Assembly (NCBI GenBank): GCA_051920445.1
Contig: JBPPLN010000001.1
Coordinates: 558,001-622,000 of the forward strand
Reading direction: 5' to 3'
Source of the DNA: CAG-177 sp003514385
Lineage (GTDB): Bacteria; Bacillota; Clostridia; Oscillospirales; Acutalibacteraceae
Length of the DNA: 64,000 bases
The notes under the pieces were generated by a model. That model was not told where the DNA came from. It saw only the letters and a list, made by a program, of their open reading frames with translations, and did no database searches. The position numbers and the translations under genes are program-made. Of the stretch, positions 8,934-15,264 are shown in pieces (position 1 is the stretch's first letter; each line of letters begins with the position of its first letter).

Positions 8934-8967
8934 CCTCCGTAAGCGACAAGGCTTGCGGAGGCTTTTA
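8934..8967 (+). terminator. terminator after hslO, bidirectional
   Basis: CCTCCGTAAGC and GCTTGCGGAGG form an 11-pair stem with one mismatch and a GACAAG loop, followed by CTTTTAT. The opposite strand reads TTTTCG, so it may also stop the convergent cytidine deaminase transcript. Confidence 0.85.
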
Positions 8968-8975
8968 TGATTATT

Positions 8976-9353
8976 TTAATACGGATAAGGCACAAGGTCT
9001 TTTAGAGTCACGGCAGTATCGGAATCAACAAGAATTTCTATATTCTCCGGGCTGCCGAGCTGCATCATAAACTCACGGCAGGCTCCGCACGGGGGCAGTA
9101 TCTCTCCCGTTTTTGTTACCGCAACGACTTTTCTTGCGGCATACTCCCCGTAAGATATCATCGTCGACAGCGCGTTTCGCTCCGCGCACATACCCAGCGA
9201 GCAATCGGTGTCGATACACACGCCCGTATACACATTCCCTTTATCGGTCAGCACGGCGGCACCCACCCCGCCGGAACACATTTGTTCCGATATCACTTTC
9301 GGCACTGCGACAGCAAGCGCGGCGGCATATAATTTTTCCCATTCCGTTGTCAT
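8976..9353 (-). CDS. cytidine deaminase-like protein
   Basis: A 125-residue zinc-dependent nucleoside deaminase. The active site is complete: CAERNAL, where the Cys is a zinc ligand and the Glu is the proton shuttle, and PPCGACREFM with the two other zinc cysteines. This three-Cys arrangement is that of homotetrameric CDA and of the related blasticidin-S deaminases. The reading frame extends upstream to 9434, but the ATG at 9353 has AAGGGTGA just ahead of it and begins the family alignment. Expected reaction: cytidine or deoxycytidine to uridine in pyrimidine salvage; a broader substrate cannot be excluded. Confidence 0.88.
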   Translation of the reverse strand: MTTEWEKLYAAALAVAVPKVISEQMCSGGVGAAVLTDKGNVYTGVCIDTDCSLGMCAERNALSTMISYGEYAARKVVAVTKTGEILPPCGACREFMMQLGSPENIEILVDSDTAVTLKDLVPYPY

Positions 9354-9370
9354 AGAATCACCCTTTCGTT

Positions 9371-9718
9371 TTACTGCGCGGTTCCTTTTGCGGTGTTGAG
9401 GGAGGAGATGAGGAGTCTTCTTATGGTACCGCATTGAGCATACAGCACCTTTGCCGTCTCGGGTTCTAAAATTCCAGATTTTATAAATAATTCAAGCCAA
9501 TATTCAGTCTCATAACATTCCTTGAGCGAAATCTGAAGTTTCGCAACAAAATCGGCCTTGCTCTGCGCATAATTCGCCTCATGAATGTTTGCACCTATTG
9601 AGGTTGCGGAGCGTTCAAGCTGATTAACTAACGAATGATGACCCTTTATGCCGTCACACATTTTGACAACATTCACCGAAAAATCCACAGACAAACTGCG
9701 AAGCTTTGATTCTGCCAT
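9371..9718 (-). CDS. four-helix-bundle protein of the 23S rRNA intervening-sequence (IVP) family
   Basis: A 115-residue all-helical protein. The blocks LSVDFSVNVVKMCD, LVNQLERSATSIGANIHEA, DFVAKLQISLKECYETEYWLELF and a C-terminal CGTIRRLLISSLNTAK are the four helices of the IVP/S23 family; SIGANIxEA and KECxETExWL are its signature. Members occur inside intervening sequences of 23S rRNA genes, free in genomes, and as the Avd partner of diversity-generating retroelements. Here it stands alone next to a repeat array and a tRNA cluster, with no reverse transcriptase or rRNA in the window. Molecular role unknown. It lies 17 bases upstream of the deaminase on the same strand. Confidence 0.85.
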   Translation of the reverse strand: MAESKLRSLSVDFSVNVVKMCDGIKGHHSLVNQLERSATSIGANIHEANYAQSKADFVAKLQISLKECYETEYWLELFIKSGILEPETAKVLYAQCGTIRRLLISSLNTAKGTAQ

Positions 9719-9770
9719 ACAGATACCACCTTTTTATTCAGAATACTACAAAATCTCTGAATTATCAAGC

Positions 9771-9951
9771 GAAATCGCTCGCTAAGCTCGCGGTGAAATA
9801 ATTTGCTCTGCAAATTGTGATATTTGATGCTTCGCATCAAGTGAAATGAAATAAATCCCGCACCGCCGCAGCGATTTCACACGCCGCAGGCGTATTTCAC
9901 GCCCGCAGGGCATTTCACAAATCCCGAAAGGGATTTATTTCGTTGAAAAAA
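9771..9951. repeat. modular hairpin repeat, copy A
   Basis: About 180 bases built from short perfect hairpins separated by a 7-base box. The box reads GTGAAAT in the left half and its complement ATTTCAC in the right half, so the boxes can pair across the whole element. Hairpins include AATTTGCTCTGCAAATT, TTGATGCTTCGCATCAA, ACGCCGCAGGCGT, GCCCGCAGGGC and AAATCCCGAAAGGGATTT. The last 134 bases recur at 10087-10220 with only a few changes. It is noncoding in all frames. Confidence 0.85.
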
Positions 9952-10037
9952 GCAGCGAAGAGTGTACAAAATACTGTGGCGCAAACTGCTAAAGTAAAGA
10001 CGCGGAAGCTTTTCTTAACTTTGAAACTTGTAAAAAA

Positions 10038-10220
10038 GTGAAATATCTCGCTGCACTTCGATGTGAAATAATTCACTTCGTGAATTGTGATATTTGATGC
10101 TTCGCATCAAGTGAAATGAAATAAATCCCGCACCACCGCAGCGATTTCACACGCCGAAGGCGTATTTCACGCCCGCAGGGCATTTCACAAATCCCGCAGG
10201 GATTTATTTCGTTGAAAAAA
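10038..10220. repeat. modular hairpin repeat, copy B
   Basis: Second copy of the element at 9771-9951. The right 134 bases are nearly identical and differ mainly in hairpin loops (GCAGG against GAAGG). The left hairpin is a different palindrome, AATTCACTTCGTGAATT, while the GTGAAAT boxes are kept. It abuts the terminator of the tRNA cluster. The 9952-10037 spacer holds nothing recognisable. Confidence 0.85.
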
Positions 10221-10250
10221 AGAGCATTGCAAAGCAATGCTCTTTTTTTC
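10221..10250 (-). terminator. terminator of the five-tRNA cluster
   Basis: AGAGCATTGC and GCAATGCTCT form a perfect 10-pair stem with an AAA loop. Runs of T follow on both strands, and it lies one base from the 3' end of tRNA-Cys. Confidence 0.85.
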
Positions 10251-10325
<75 letters not shown>

Positions 10326-10389
10326 GTATTGAATTGTACGCTCTCTCTGTCAAAAAAATGCCAATTAAATTTAATTGGCATTAAGAGAA

Positions 10390-10465
10390 TGGAGCGGATG
10401 ACGAGGCTCGAACTCGCTACCTCCACCTTGGCAAGGTGGCGCTCTACCGGATGAGCTACATCCGC
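10390..10465 (-). tRNA. tRNA-Gly (GCC)
   Basis: 76-base cloverleaf on the minus strand: acceptor GCGGATG/CATCCGC, anticodon loop TTGCCAA (GCC), encoded CCA. Between it and tRNA-Cys lies a small hairpin built on TGCCAATTAAATTTAATTGGCA. Confidence 0.95.
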
Positions 10466-10470
10466 ACAGT

Positions 10471-10546
<76 letters not shown>

Positions 10547-10587
10547 AAATATATGAAAACCGGCATAGCCGGATTTCGGCGAAATAA

Positions 10588-10664
10588 TGGCGACCCGGAA
10601 CGGTCTCGAACCGTCGACCTCTAGCGTGACAGGCTAGCGCTCTAACCAACTGAGCTACCGGGCC
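10588..10664 (-). tRNA. tRNA-Asp (GTC), copy 2
   Basis: 77-base cloverleaf identical in sequence to the tRNA-Asp at 3398-3474, anticodon GTC, encoded CCA. Confidence 0.95.
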
Positions 10665-10668
10665 ATTT

Positions 10669-10744
10669 TGGTGGGAACAACAGGGCTCGAACCTGTGACC
10701 CCTTGCTTGTAAGGCAAGTGCTCTCCCAGCTGAGCTATGCTCCC
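10669..10744 (-). tRNA. tRNA-Val (TAC)
   Basis: 76-base cloverleaf on the minus strand: acceptor GGGAGCA/TGTTCCC, anticodon loop CTTACAA (TAC), encoded CCA. It is the promoter-proximal gene of the cluster. Confidence 0.95.
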
Positions 10745-10778
10745 TGATCGATCGGTTTTTCGTCCGACGACGCAGACT

Positions 10779-10807
10779 AATATACTATAAATTCGTCATT
10801 CTGTCAA
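10779..10807 (-). promoter_or_regulatory. promoter of the five-tRNA cluster
   Basis: TTGACA, a 17-base spacer and TATATT on the minus strand, 34 bases ahead of tRNA-Val. Confidence 0.75.
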
Positions 10808-10889
10808 GCCTTATTTGCAATTTTTTTCAGTTTTTCTTAAAAAAGTCTCCACCGCGCCCGGCAACGGAGACTCTATTCAGATTTTGCGC

Positions 10890-11684
10890 TTATTTTGCAT
10901 ATATCGCGCCGATTATCTTGTTCATGGTCTTCCACGACATGAGGCGGGTGAGGAAGGTCAGGAACGAATAGCTCGCGCCGATGGTGTATATCGGGCTCAC
11001 CTTTTTCTTCATGGCGACATTGGCAATAAATTTTCCTGCGACCGCGGGATCCATGCCCGTCTGCTCGTCATGCTCCATGCGGGAGACAGAGCGTCCGATG
11101 CGTCCGCCGTAGACATCGTCGCCGTCGACCGTCTTTTCGCGCGCCTTTGTAAAGCCCGTTTTTATATCGCCCGGCTGAACCGCGCATACCGTGATACCGT
11201 AGGGGCGAAGCTCGTTTGCAAGCGCCATGGTATATGAATTTGTCGCCGCTTTCGCTGCGGAATAATAGGTCTGGAACGGAATCGGAATCTGCCCGGCGAC
11301 GGAGCTGATATTGACTATTCTCCCCTGCCCCGCTTCGCGCATAACCGGAACGACGGCGCGGTTCATATTCACCATACCGAAAAAGTTCGTGTCAAAAAGG
11401 CGCTTGGCGTCCTCGGTCTTTGTGAACTCAACTGCGCCCGAGATGCCGAAGCCCGCGTTGTTGACGAGCACATCTATCTTGCCCTCGCGAGCGACTATCT
11501 CATCGACTGCCTTCTTCACTGCCGCTTCGTCCGTCACATCGGCGACGAGGTGGTTGAGTCCCTCGACACCCTGCGCACGGCGGCTGAGTTCATAAACGGT
11601 ATAGCCCGCACTTTTGAGCGCGAGCGCGGTCTGCATTCCTATGCCTGACGTTCCCCCGGTCAGGACTGCTATCTTTTTATCCAT
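10890..11684 (-). CDS. short-chain dehydrogenase/reductase (SDR)
   Basis: A 264-residue classical SDR. The N-terminal cofactor motif TGGTSGIGMQTA (residues 9-20) is followed by NNAGFG near 85 and the catalytic YxxxK in YYSAAKAAT near 143. The serine of the catalytic triad is in NISSVAG. The residue after the second beta strand (ELSRR) suggests NADP(H). The start at 11684 has GGAGGTG ahead of it; the open frame upstream to 11807 is ignored. It is divergent from a PadR regulator gene, with a full promoter at 11716-11744, so it is a likely PadR target. Substrate unknown. Confidence 0.9.
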   Translation of the reverse strand: MDKKIAVLTGGTSGIGMQTALALKSAGYTVYELSRRAQGVEGLNHLVADVTDEAAVKKAVDEIVAREGKIDVLVNNAGFGISGAVEFTKTEDAKRLFDTNFFGMVNMNRAVVPVMREAGQGRIVNISSVAGQIPIPFQTYYSAAKAATNSYTMALANELRPYGITVCAVQPGDIKTGFTKAREKTVDGDDVYGGRIGRSVSRMEHDEQTGMDPAVAGKFIANVAMKKKVSPIYTIGASYSFLTFLTRLMSWKTMNKIIGAIYAK

Positions 11685-11715
11685 AAAATGCACCTCCGAG
11701 CTGAATAACAGGTAG

Positions 11716-11744
11716 ATTATACCACAACTGTATTGCATATTCAA
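11716..11744 (-). promoter_or_regulatory. promoter of the SDR gene
   Basis: TTGAAT, a 17-base spacer and TATAAT on the minus strand. The -35 box lies in ATTCAATGC, which echoes half of the palindrome at 11812-11827. Confidence 0.7.
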
Positions 11745-11770
11745 TGCGGGCGAAGAATGCAGATTTTCTG

Positions 11771-11799
11771 TTGACAAAGGCGAAAATACATGATAGCAT
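11771..11799 (+). promoter_or_regulatory. promoter of the PadR/HAAS genes
   Basis: TTGACA, a 17-base spacer and TAGCAT, 52 bases before the PadR start. The region around -10 contains CATGATAGCATGTATGCATAG, with partial inverted repeats. Confidence 0.6.
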
Positions 11800-11811
11800 G
11801 TATGCATAGAT

Positions 11812-11827
11812 ACTCAATGCATTGAGT
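11812..11827 (+). promoter_or_regulatory. 16-base palindrome, candidate PadR operator
   Basis: ACTCAATGCATTGAGT is a perfect 16-base palindrome just downstream of the PadR promoter. PadR proteins commonly bind such inverted repeats in their own promoter, so autoregulation is likely; the assignment is by position. Confidence 0.5.
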
Positions 11828-11850
11828 AAAACTGTATACGAGGTGATAGT

Positions 11851-12195
11851 ATGAAAATAAGCAAGGAACTCGCAAAGGGCAGCACGGGGCTGTTGGTGCT
11901 CAGCGTCATATCAAAGACCGATATGTACGGCTACCAGATAATCAAGACGCTCGAAGTGATGAGCGAAAATGTGTTCAGCCTCAACGAAGGCACGCTCTAC
12001 CCCATTCTGCACTCGCTCGAAAAAGAGGGTTCGCTCGAATCTTATTGGTGCGAAGCGGAGGGCAGAAAACGCAAATATTATAAGATAACCGAATCGGGGC
12101 TCGCCGAGCTCGCGGACAAAAAACGCGAGTGGCAGAGCTTCTCAGGCGCCGTTTCAAAGGTACTGGGAGGTGCGAAGCTTGCAGCAGAGGTTTGA
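11851..12195 (+). CDS. PadR family transcriptional regulator
   Basis: A 114-residue winged-helix repressor. It begins ELAKGSTGLLVLSVI, then MYGYQIIKTLE and LNEGTLYPILHSLEKEGSLES, the PadR recognition-helix signature, and the wing RKRKYYKITESGLAEL. The short C-terminus makes it a PadR-s1-like regulator that dimerises through its last helix. It overlaps the start of a membrane protein with a HAAS domain, the usual partner of this PadR type. A palindrome upstream suggests self-control. The same gene pair occurs again at 42.6-44.5 kb. Confidence 0.92.
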   Translation: MKISKELAKGSTGLLVLSVISKTDMYGYQIIKTLEVMSENVFSLNEGTLYPILHSLEKEGSLESYWCEAEGRKRKYYKITESGLAELADKKREWQSFSGAVSKVLGGAKLAAEV

Positions 12196-13990
12196 CAAAT
12201 TTCTCGACTATGTCTGTGGCGATATAATCTCAGACCGTGAGCGCGAAAACACCAGGAATGAGCTTTATGACCATCTGATGTGCACCTACGAATGCAACCT
12301 CGCGCGGGGTATGGACGAGGAGCACGCGGCAATCGAAGCGGAGAACTCCATGGGCGACAAGAACAATGTCAAGACAAAGCTCGGTCAGGTTCACGCGAGT
12401 TTTCCCGAGCTCAGATTCAAGAGCGCGCTTGCGCTCGTTATCGCCGGATTCTTTTTTGCATCGTTCCAAATAAGTCTGCTCAGCGGCATGGACATACTCA
12501 TAAAGCTGTTCGGTCAGTCGCTGATGATAGCGGGCATATTCTGCCTGCGCAAGGCACACAAGAAGCTCGGATTATCATTCGCCGCGATAATGGGACAATA
12601 TGTTCTTTCGGGCGCGTCAACGGTGCTGACTCCGATAGCGGAGGATCACCCGCTCCCAATCTTCATTCTTTCGCTGCTCGGCGCGATATGCGGAGCGGCG
12701 TTCTGGATTCTTTTTGTCGGCGGGCTGATTGATCTCACAAGAGGCCGCGAGGACGCAGAGGCTCTGCATCTCCCGCTGTGCGCTGTGTCGAACGTGCTTC
12801 TCAGTGCGCTCAGCGGCGGGACATACATATATATGTACATCACAAAAACGGCATCCCTAAACTCGGAAAACGCGCCGATTTTCTTCCTTATCGCGATATC
12901 GCTGGTTATACTCAACATGATAATCACGATAGCCGTTCTGCGGCGGGCAAATAAGTTCCTCTACGAGAGCGGTCACGAATATGAGGCGGAAAGCTCCGGG
13001 CTGAAGAAAGTCGCCGTAACGCTCTGCGCGTTCGCACTGGTGCTCGCGGCATGCGCGGGTTTCGACGCATATCGTCTGACGAGAAAAGCCGAAATCGAGC
13101 CGTACAGCACGTCGGACATCGCAATGGACGCAGACGAGCGCGCGAAAATAGAAAACACCCTTGCGGACTACGGAGTTGACAGAGAGGTCCTGAAGCTTCT
13201 GCCGAACAGCGAGATTATGCGATTCCGCAACACGGCGAGTATCGACAAGCTGACAGACATGTCTCTTCAGGGCATCAAATACACAAAGGAATATCAGAGC
13301 CGCAGGAACAGCGACGGCAAGCTTCAATCCGGCGTCTACACGATGGGCACTACCGGCAATCCGTCATATTATTTTGAAAATTTAACATACTGCGTCACGG
13401 ATAACGACGGCAAGAAACGGCTGCTCTGTTCTTTTGAGCTAAAAGATATTGAATCCTCCAAGAAGGACAATATAAAAAACTATGTCGACTGCCTTGAATT
13501 CGAGAAAAGCGACGCAAACAAAAGTCTGATGACATATCAGGTATACAGAAACAACGACTCGTTTTTCATCCTGACCCGAGAAGACGGTCAGGAGCTGAAA
13601 AACAAGCCGCTGAATATCAAGAGAAAAACCGACGCGCTCGGGAACACGGCGATTTCCGAAGTCGAATTCCAATGCAAGCCGGGGATGAGGATTTTCTACA
13701 CCGCAGACCTCACCATAGCCGACACGCCATATCCGATATATGACATAAAGCTCGGAGCCTCGTACATTCATCGCAAAAGACCGATATTATGGATATCCGA
13801 ACGCACACCGAAAACTCAGATAGATTCAGAGCAAGGGCAGCGATTTTGCTGGGTGAGGCCGGCCATAAGGACATTATATGTCCCGTATCTCAAGAGCGAA
13901 GCCCCATACGAAGCGACGACAGAGCCCGAAGAAGAGACGACGGAGCGCGTCATCCACGGAAATTCAATTGAAGAGATGGCTGCAAGCTAA
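12179..13990 (+). CDS. HAAS-domain membrane protein, PadR partner
   Basis: About 603 residues. Residues 1-75 form the helical HAAS (permease prefix) domain, with FLDYVCGDI, ELYDHLMCTYECNLARGM and AIEAENSMGDKNNVKTKLG. Six or seven membrane segments follow at about 80-290, then a large polar, probably extracytoplasmic region without a recognised domain and an acidic tail rich in Glu and Thr. The gene overlaps padR. Two starts are possible: GTG at 12170, which lies inside the GGGAGG site, and TTG at 12179, which is spaced 8 bases from it and is preferred. HAAS proteins are thought to act with PadR regulators as membrane sensors; this role is inference. Confidence 0.8.
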   Translation: MQQRFDKFLDYVCGDIISDRERENTRNELYDHLMCTYECNLARGMDEEHAAIEAENSMGDKNNVKTKLGQVHASFPELRFKSALALVIAGFFFASFQISLLSGMDILIKLFGQSLMIAGIFCLRKAHKKLGLSFAAIMGQYVLSGASTVLTPIAEDHPLPIFILSLLGAICGAAFWILFVGGLIDLTRGREDAEALHLPLCAVSNVLLSALSGGTYIYMYITKTASLNSENAPIFFLIAISLVILNMIITIAVLRRANKFLYESGHEYEAESSGLKKVAVTLCAFALVLAACAGFDAYRLTRKAEIEPYSTSDIAMDADERAKIENTLADYGVDREVLKLLPNSEIMRFRNTASIDKLTDMSLQGIKYTKEYQSRRNSDGKLQSGVYTMGTTGNPSYYFENLTYCVTDNDGKKRLLCSFELKDIESSKKDNIKNYVDCLEFEKSDANKSLMTYQVYRNNDSFFILTREDGQELKNKPLNIKRKTDALGNTAISEVEFQCKPGMRIFYTADLTIADTPYPIYDIKLGASYIHRKRPILWISERTPKTQIDSEQGQRFCWVRPAIRTLYVPYLKSEAPYEATTEPEEETTERVIHGNSIEEMAAS

Positions 13991-14470
13991 AAAATATATT
14001 CCCCGTATATTGAGTGCGGGGGGATGAATTATTTATAAATTTACCAAATACAATTTTATCGCTACGAGTTTTTACCACTACCTTCGCGACCTACAATAAT
14101 CAAATATTTTACACTTCCCGCGTTTCGGCATTTTCTTTTTATTTGAAAAAGAAAACGCCTGCAAAAGAAAAGCAAAACAGGGGGGATTCCCCTGTACCCC
14201 CGCAACGCCGCGCCGCAGTACTTAGCCCGCGGCTCTCAATTAGTTGCTCGGCACATTCGCACGCAAACGCGCCGGAGCTTGAACGGGTGCGCGCTCGTGC
14301 GTCTTGCTACGCAAGTCGTTCCCTCGCCTGTATCCGTTGGCCGTCAAACACTGCAGCGCGGCTATTGAAAGCCCGATTATAGAAAACAACCGTGTAACTT
14401 GCTTCAATTTTGTTCCGTTTTCAAAAAGCAAGTCCAAAATTAACACAGTTCATGTCAGCGCACAAAAAAA
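13991..14470. other. 480-base gene-free region with a possible dispersed repeat
   Basis: No convincing gene on either strand. At 14140-14215 a run of AAAAAGAAAA-type sequence, then GGGGGATTCCCCTGTACCCCCG, resembles a family of dispersed noncoding repeats of Clostridia; this resemblance is from memory. A small hairpin, CGTATATTGAGTGCGGG, follows the HAAS gene at about 14000-14020. Confidence 0.4.
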
Positions 14471-14505
14471 TGAGCCTCCGATATACGGAGACTCATTTTA
14501 TTTTT
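14471..14505 (-). terminator. terminator after the esterase gene
   Basis: On the minus strand TGAGTCTCCG and CGGAGGCTCA form a stem with one G-T pair, followed by TTTTTTTG. Confidence 0.8.
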
Positions 14506-14506
14506 A

Positions 14507-15253
14507 TTAGATTTCGCCGAGGGCGAAGGTATCCGAGAGCCAATCGGTGCAGAGCTTCACCCACTGTGAAGCACGGGCATTTTCTATAACTGACTCTGGT
14601 TTATCGCAGACGCTCGGGGTGCACAGCGAGAAGCCGTGCCAGCCCTTGGCGAAAATATGCATCTCGAACGGCACTTCGTTTTTCGTGAGCGCCTCGGCAT
14701 ATTTTATGGAGTTTATTATCGGTACGGTTTTGTCCGACGCGCTGCCGAAGATAAATGTGGGCGGGGTATTTCTATCCACATGTTCTTCGAGCGACGGCAC
14801 TGGGAACGCCAGAATACTGCTTATCTCGGAGAGGATGCACGGATAGCCGAGCATGCACGCGTTGGGTCTTGTGCTGCTGAGAGTCGAGAGGGCTGCCGCA
14901 AGATGCGCGCCGGCGGAAAAGCCGATGGCGGCTATCTTGTCTTTTATAACATGCCACTCCTCTGCCCTTTCGCGTATGAGCGTCAGCGCTTCTTCGGCAT
15001 CGGCAAGGGGCATTTTGAAATCCTTGCCCTCGCCCACGGTATAGCGCAGGACGAAAGTGTTATATCCGTGCACGGCGAACGCCATGGCTATCGGCTCAGC
15101 CTCGCGGTCGGAGCACATATAGTATCCGCCGCCGGGAATAACCAAAACCGCCGGGCGGTCGGTCATATTCGGCATTTCTTTTGATGTATCGAGCAGATAC
15201 GCGGTGAGTGTCGCCCCGGGATTACTTTTGATTTCCAGCCTTTCAACCGTCAT
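14507..15253 (-). CDS. alpha/beta hydrolase, carbohydrate-esterase-like
   Basis: A 248-residue cytoplasmic hydrolase without a signal peptide. The oxyanion-hole motif is IPGGGYYMCS (residues about 38-47), the nucleophile Ser is in GFSAGAHLA near 111, the acid is likely the Asp of GSASDKTVP and the catalytic His is in GWHGFSL near the C-terminus. The IPGGGY/GFSAGxHLA combination is that of acetylesterase or BD-FAE-like enzymes that deacetylate xylan or other glycans. It starts 12 bases after the alpha-mannosidase stop on the same strand and probably shares its transcript, so it may remove acyl groups from the same glycan. A terminator follows. Confidence 0.85.
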   Translation of the reverse strand: MTVERLEIKSNPGATLTAYLLDTSKEMPNMTDRPAVLVIPGGGYYMCSDREAEPIAMAFAVHGYNTFVLRYTVGEGKDFKMPLADAEEALTLIRERAEEWHVIKDKIAAIGFSAGAHLAAALSTLSSTRPNACMLGYPCILSEISSILAFPVPSLEEHVDRNTPPTFIFGSASDKTVPIINSIKYAEALTKNEVPFEMHIFAKGWHGFSLCTPSVCDKPESVIENARASQWVKLCTDWLSDTFALGEI

Positions 15254-15264
15254 GATGTGCCTCC

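Noticed and set aside
9371..9718. Avd protein of a diversity-generating retroelement
   Set aside because: No reverse transcriptase, template repeat or variable protein repeat in the surrounding 20 kb; the free IVP family fits better.
9771..10220. CRISPR array
   Set aside because: Repeats are palindromic modules of unequal length with 7-base boxes, not identical direct repeats with unique spacers; no cas genes nearby.
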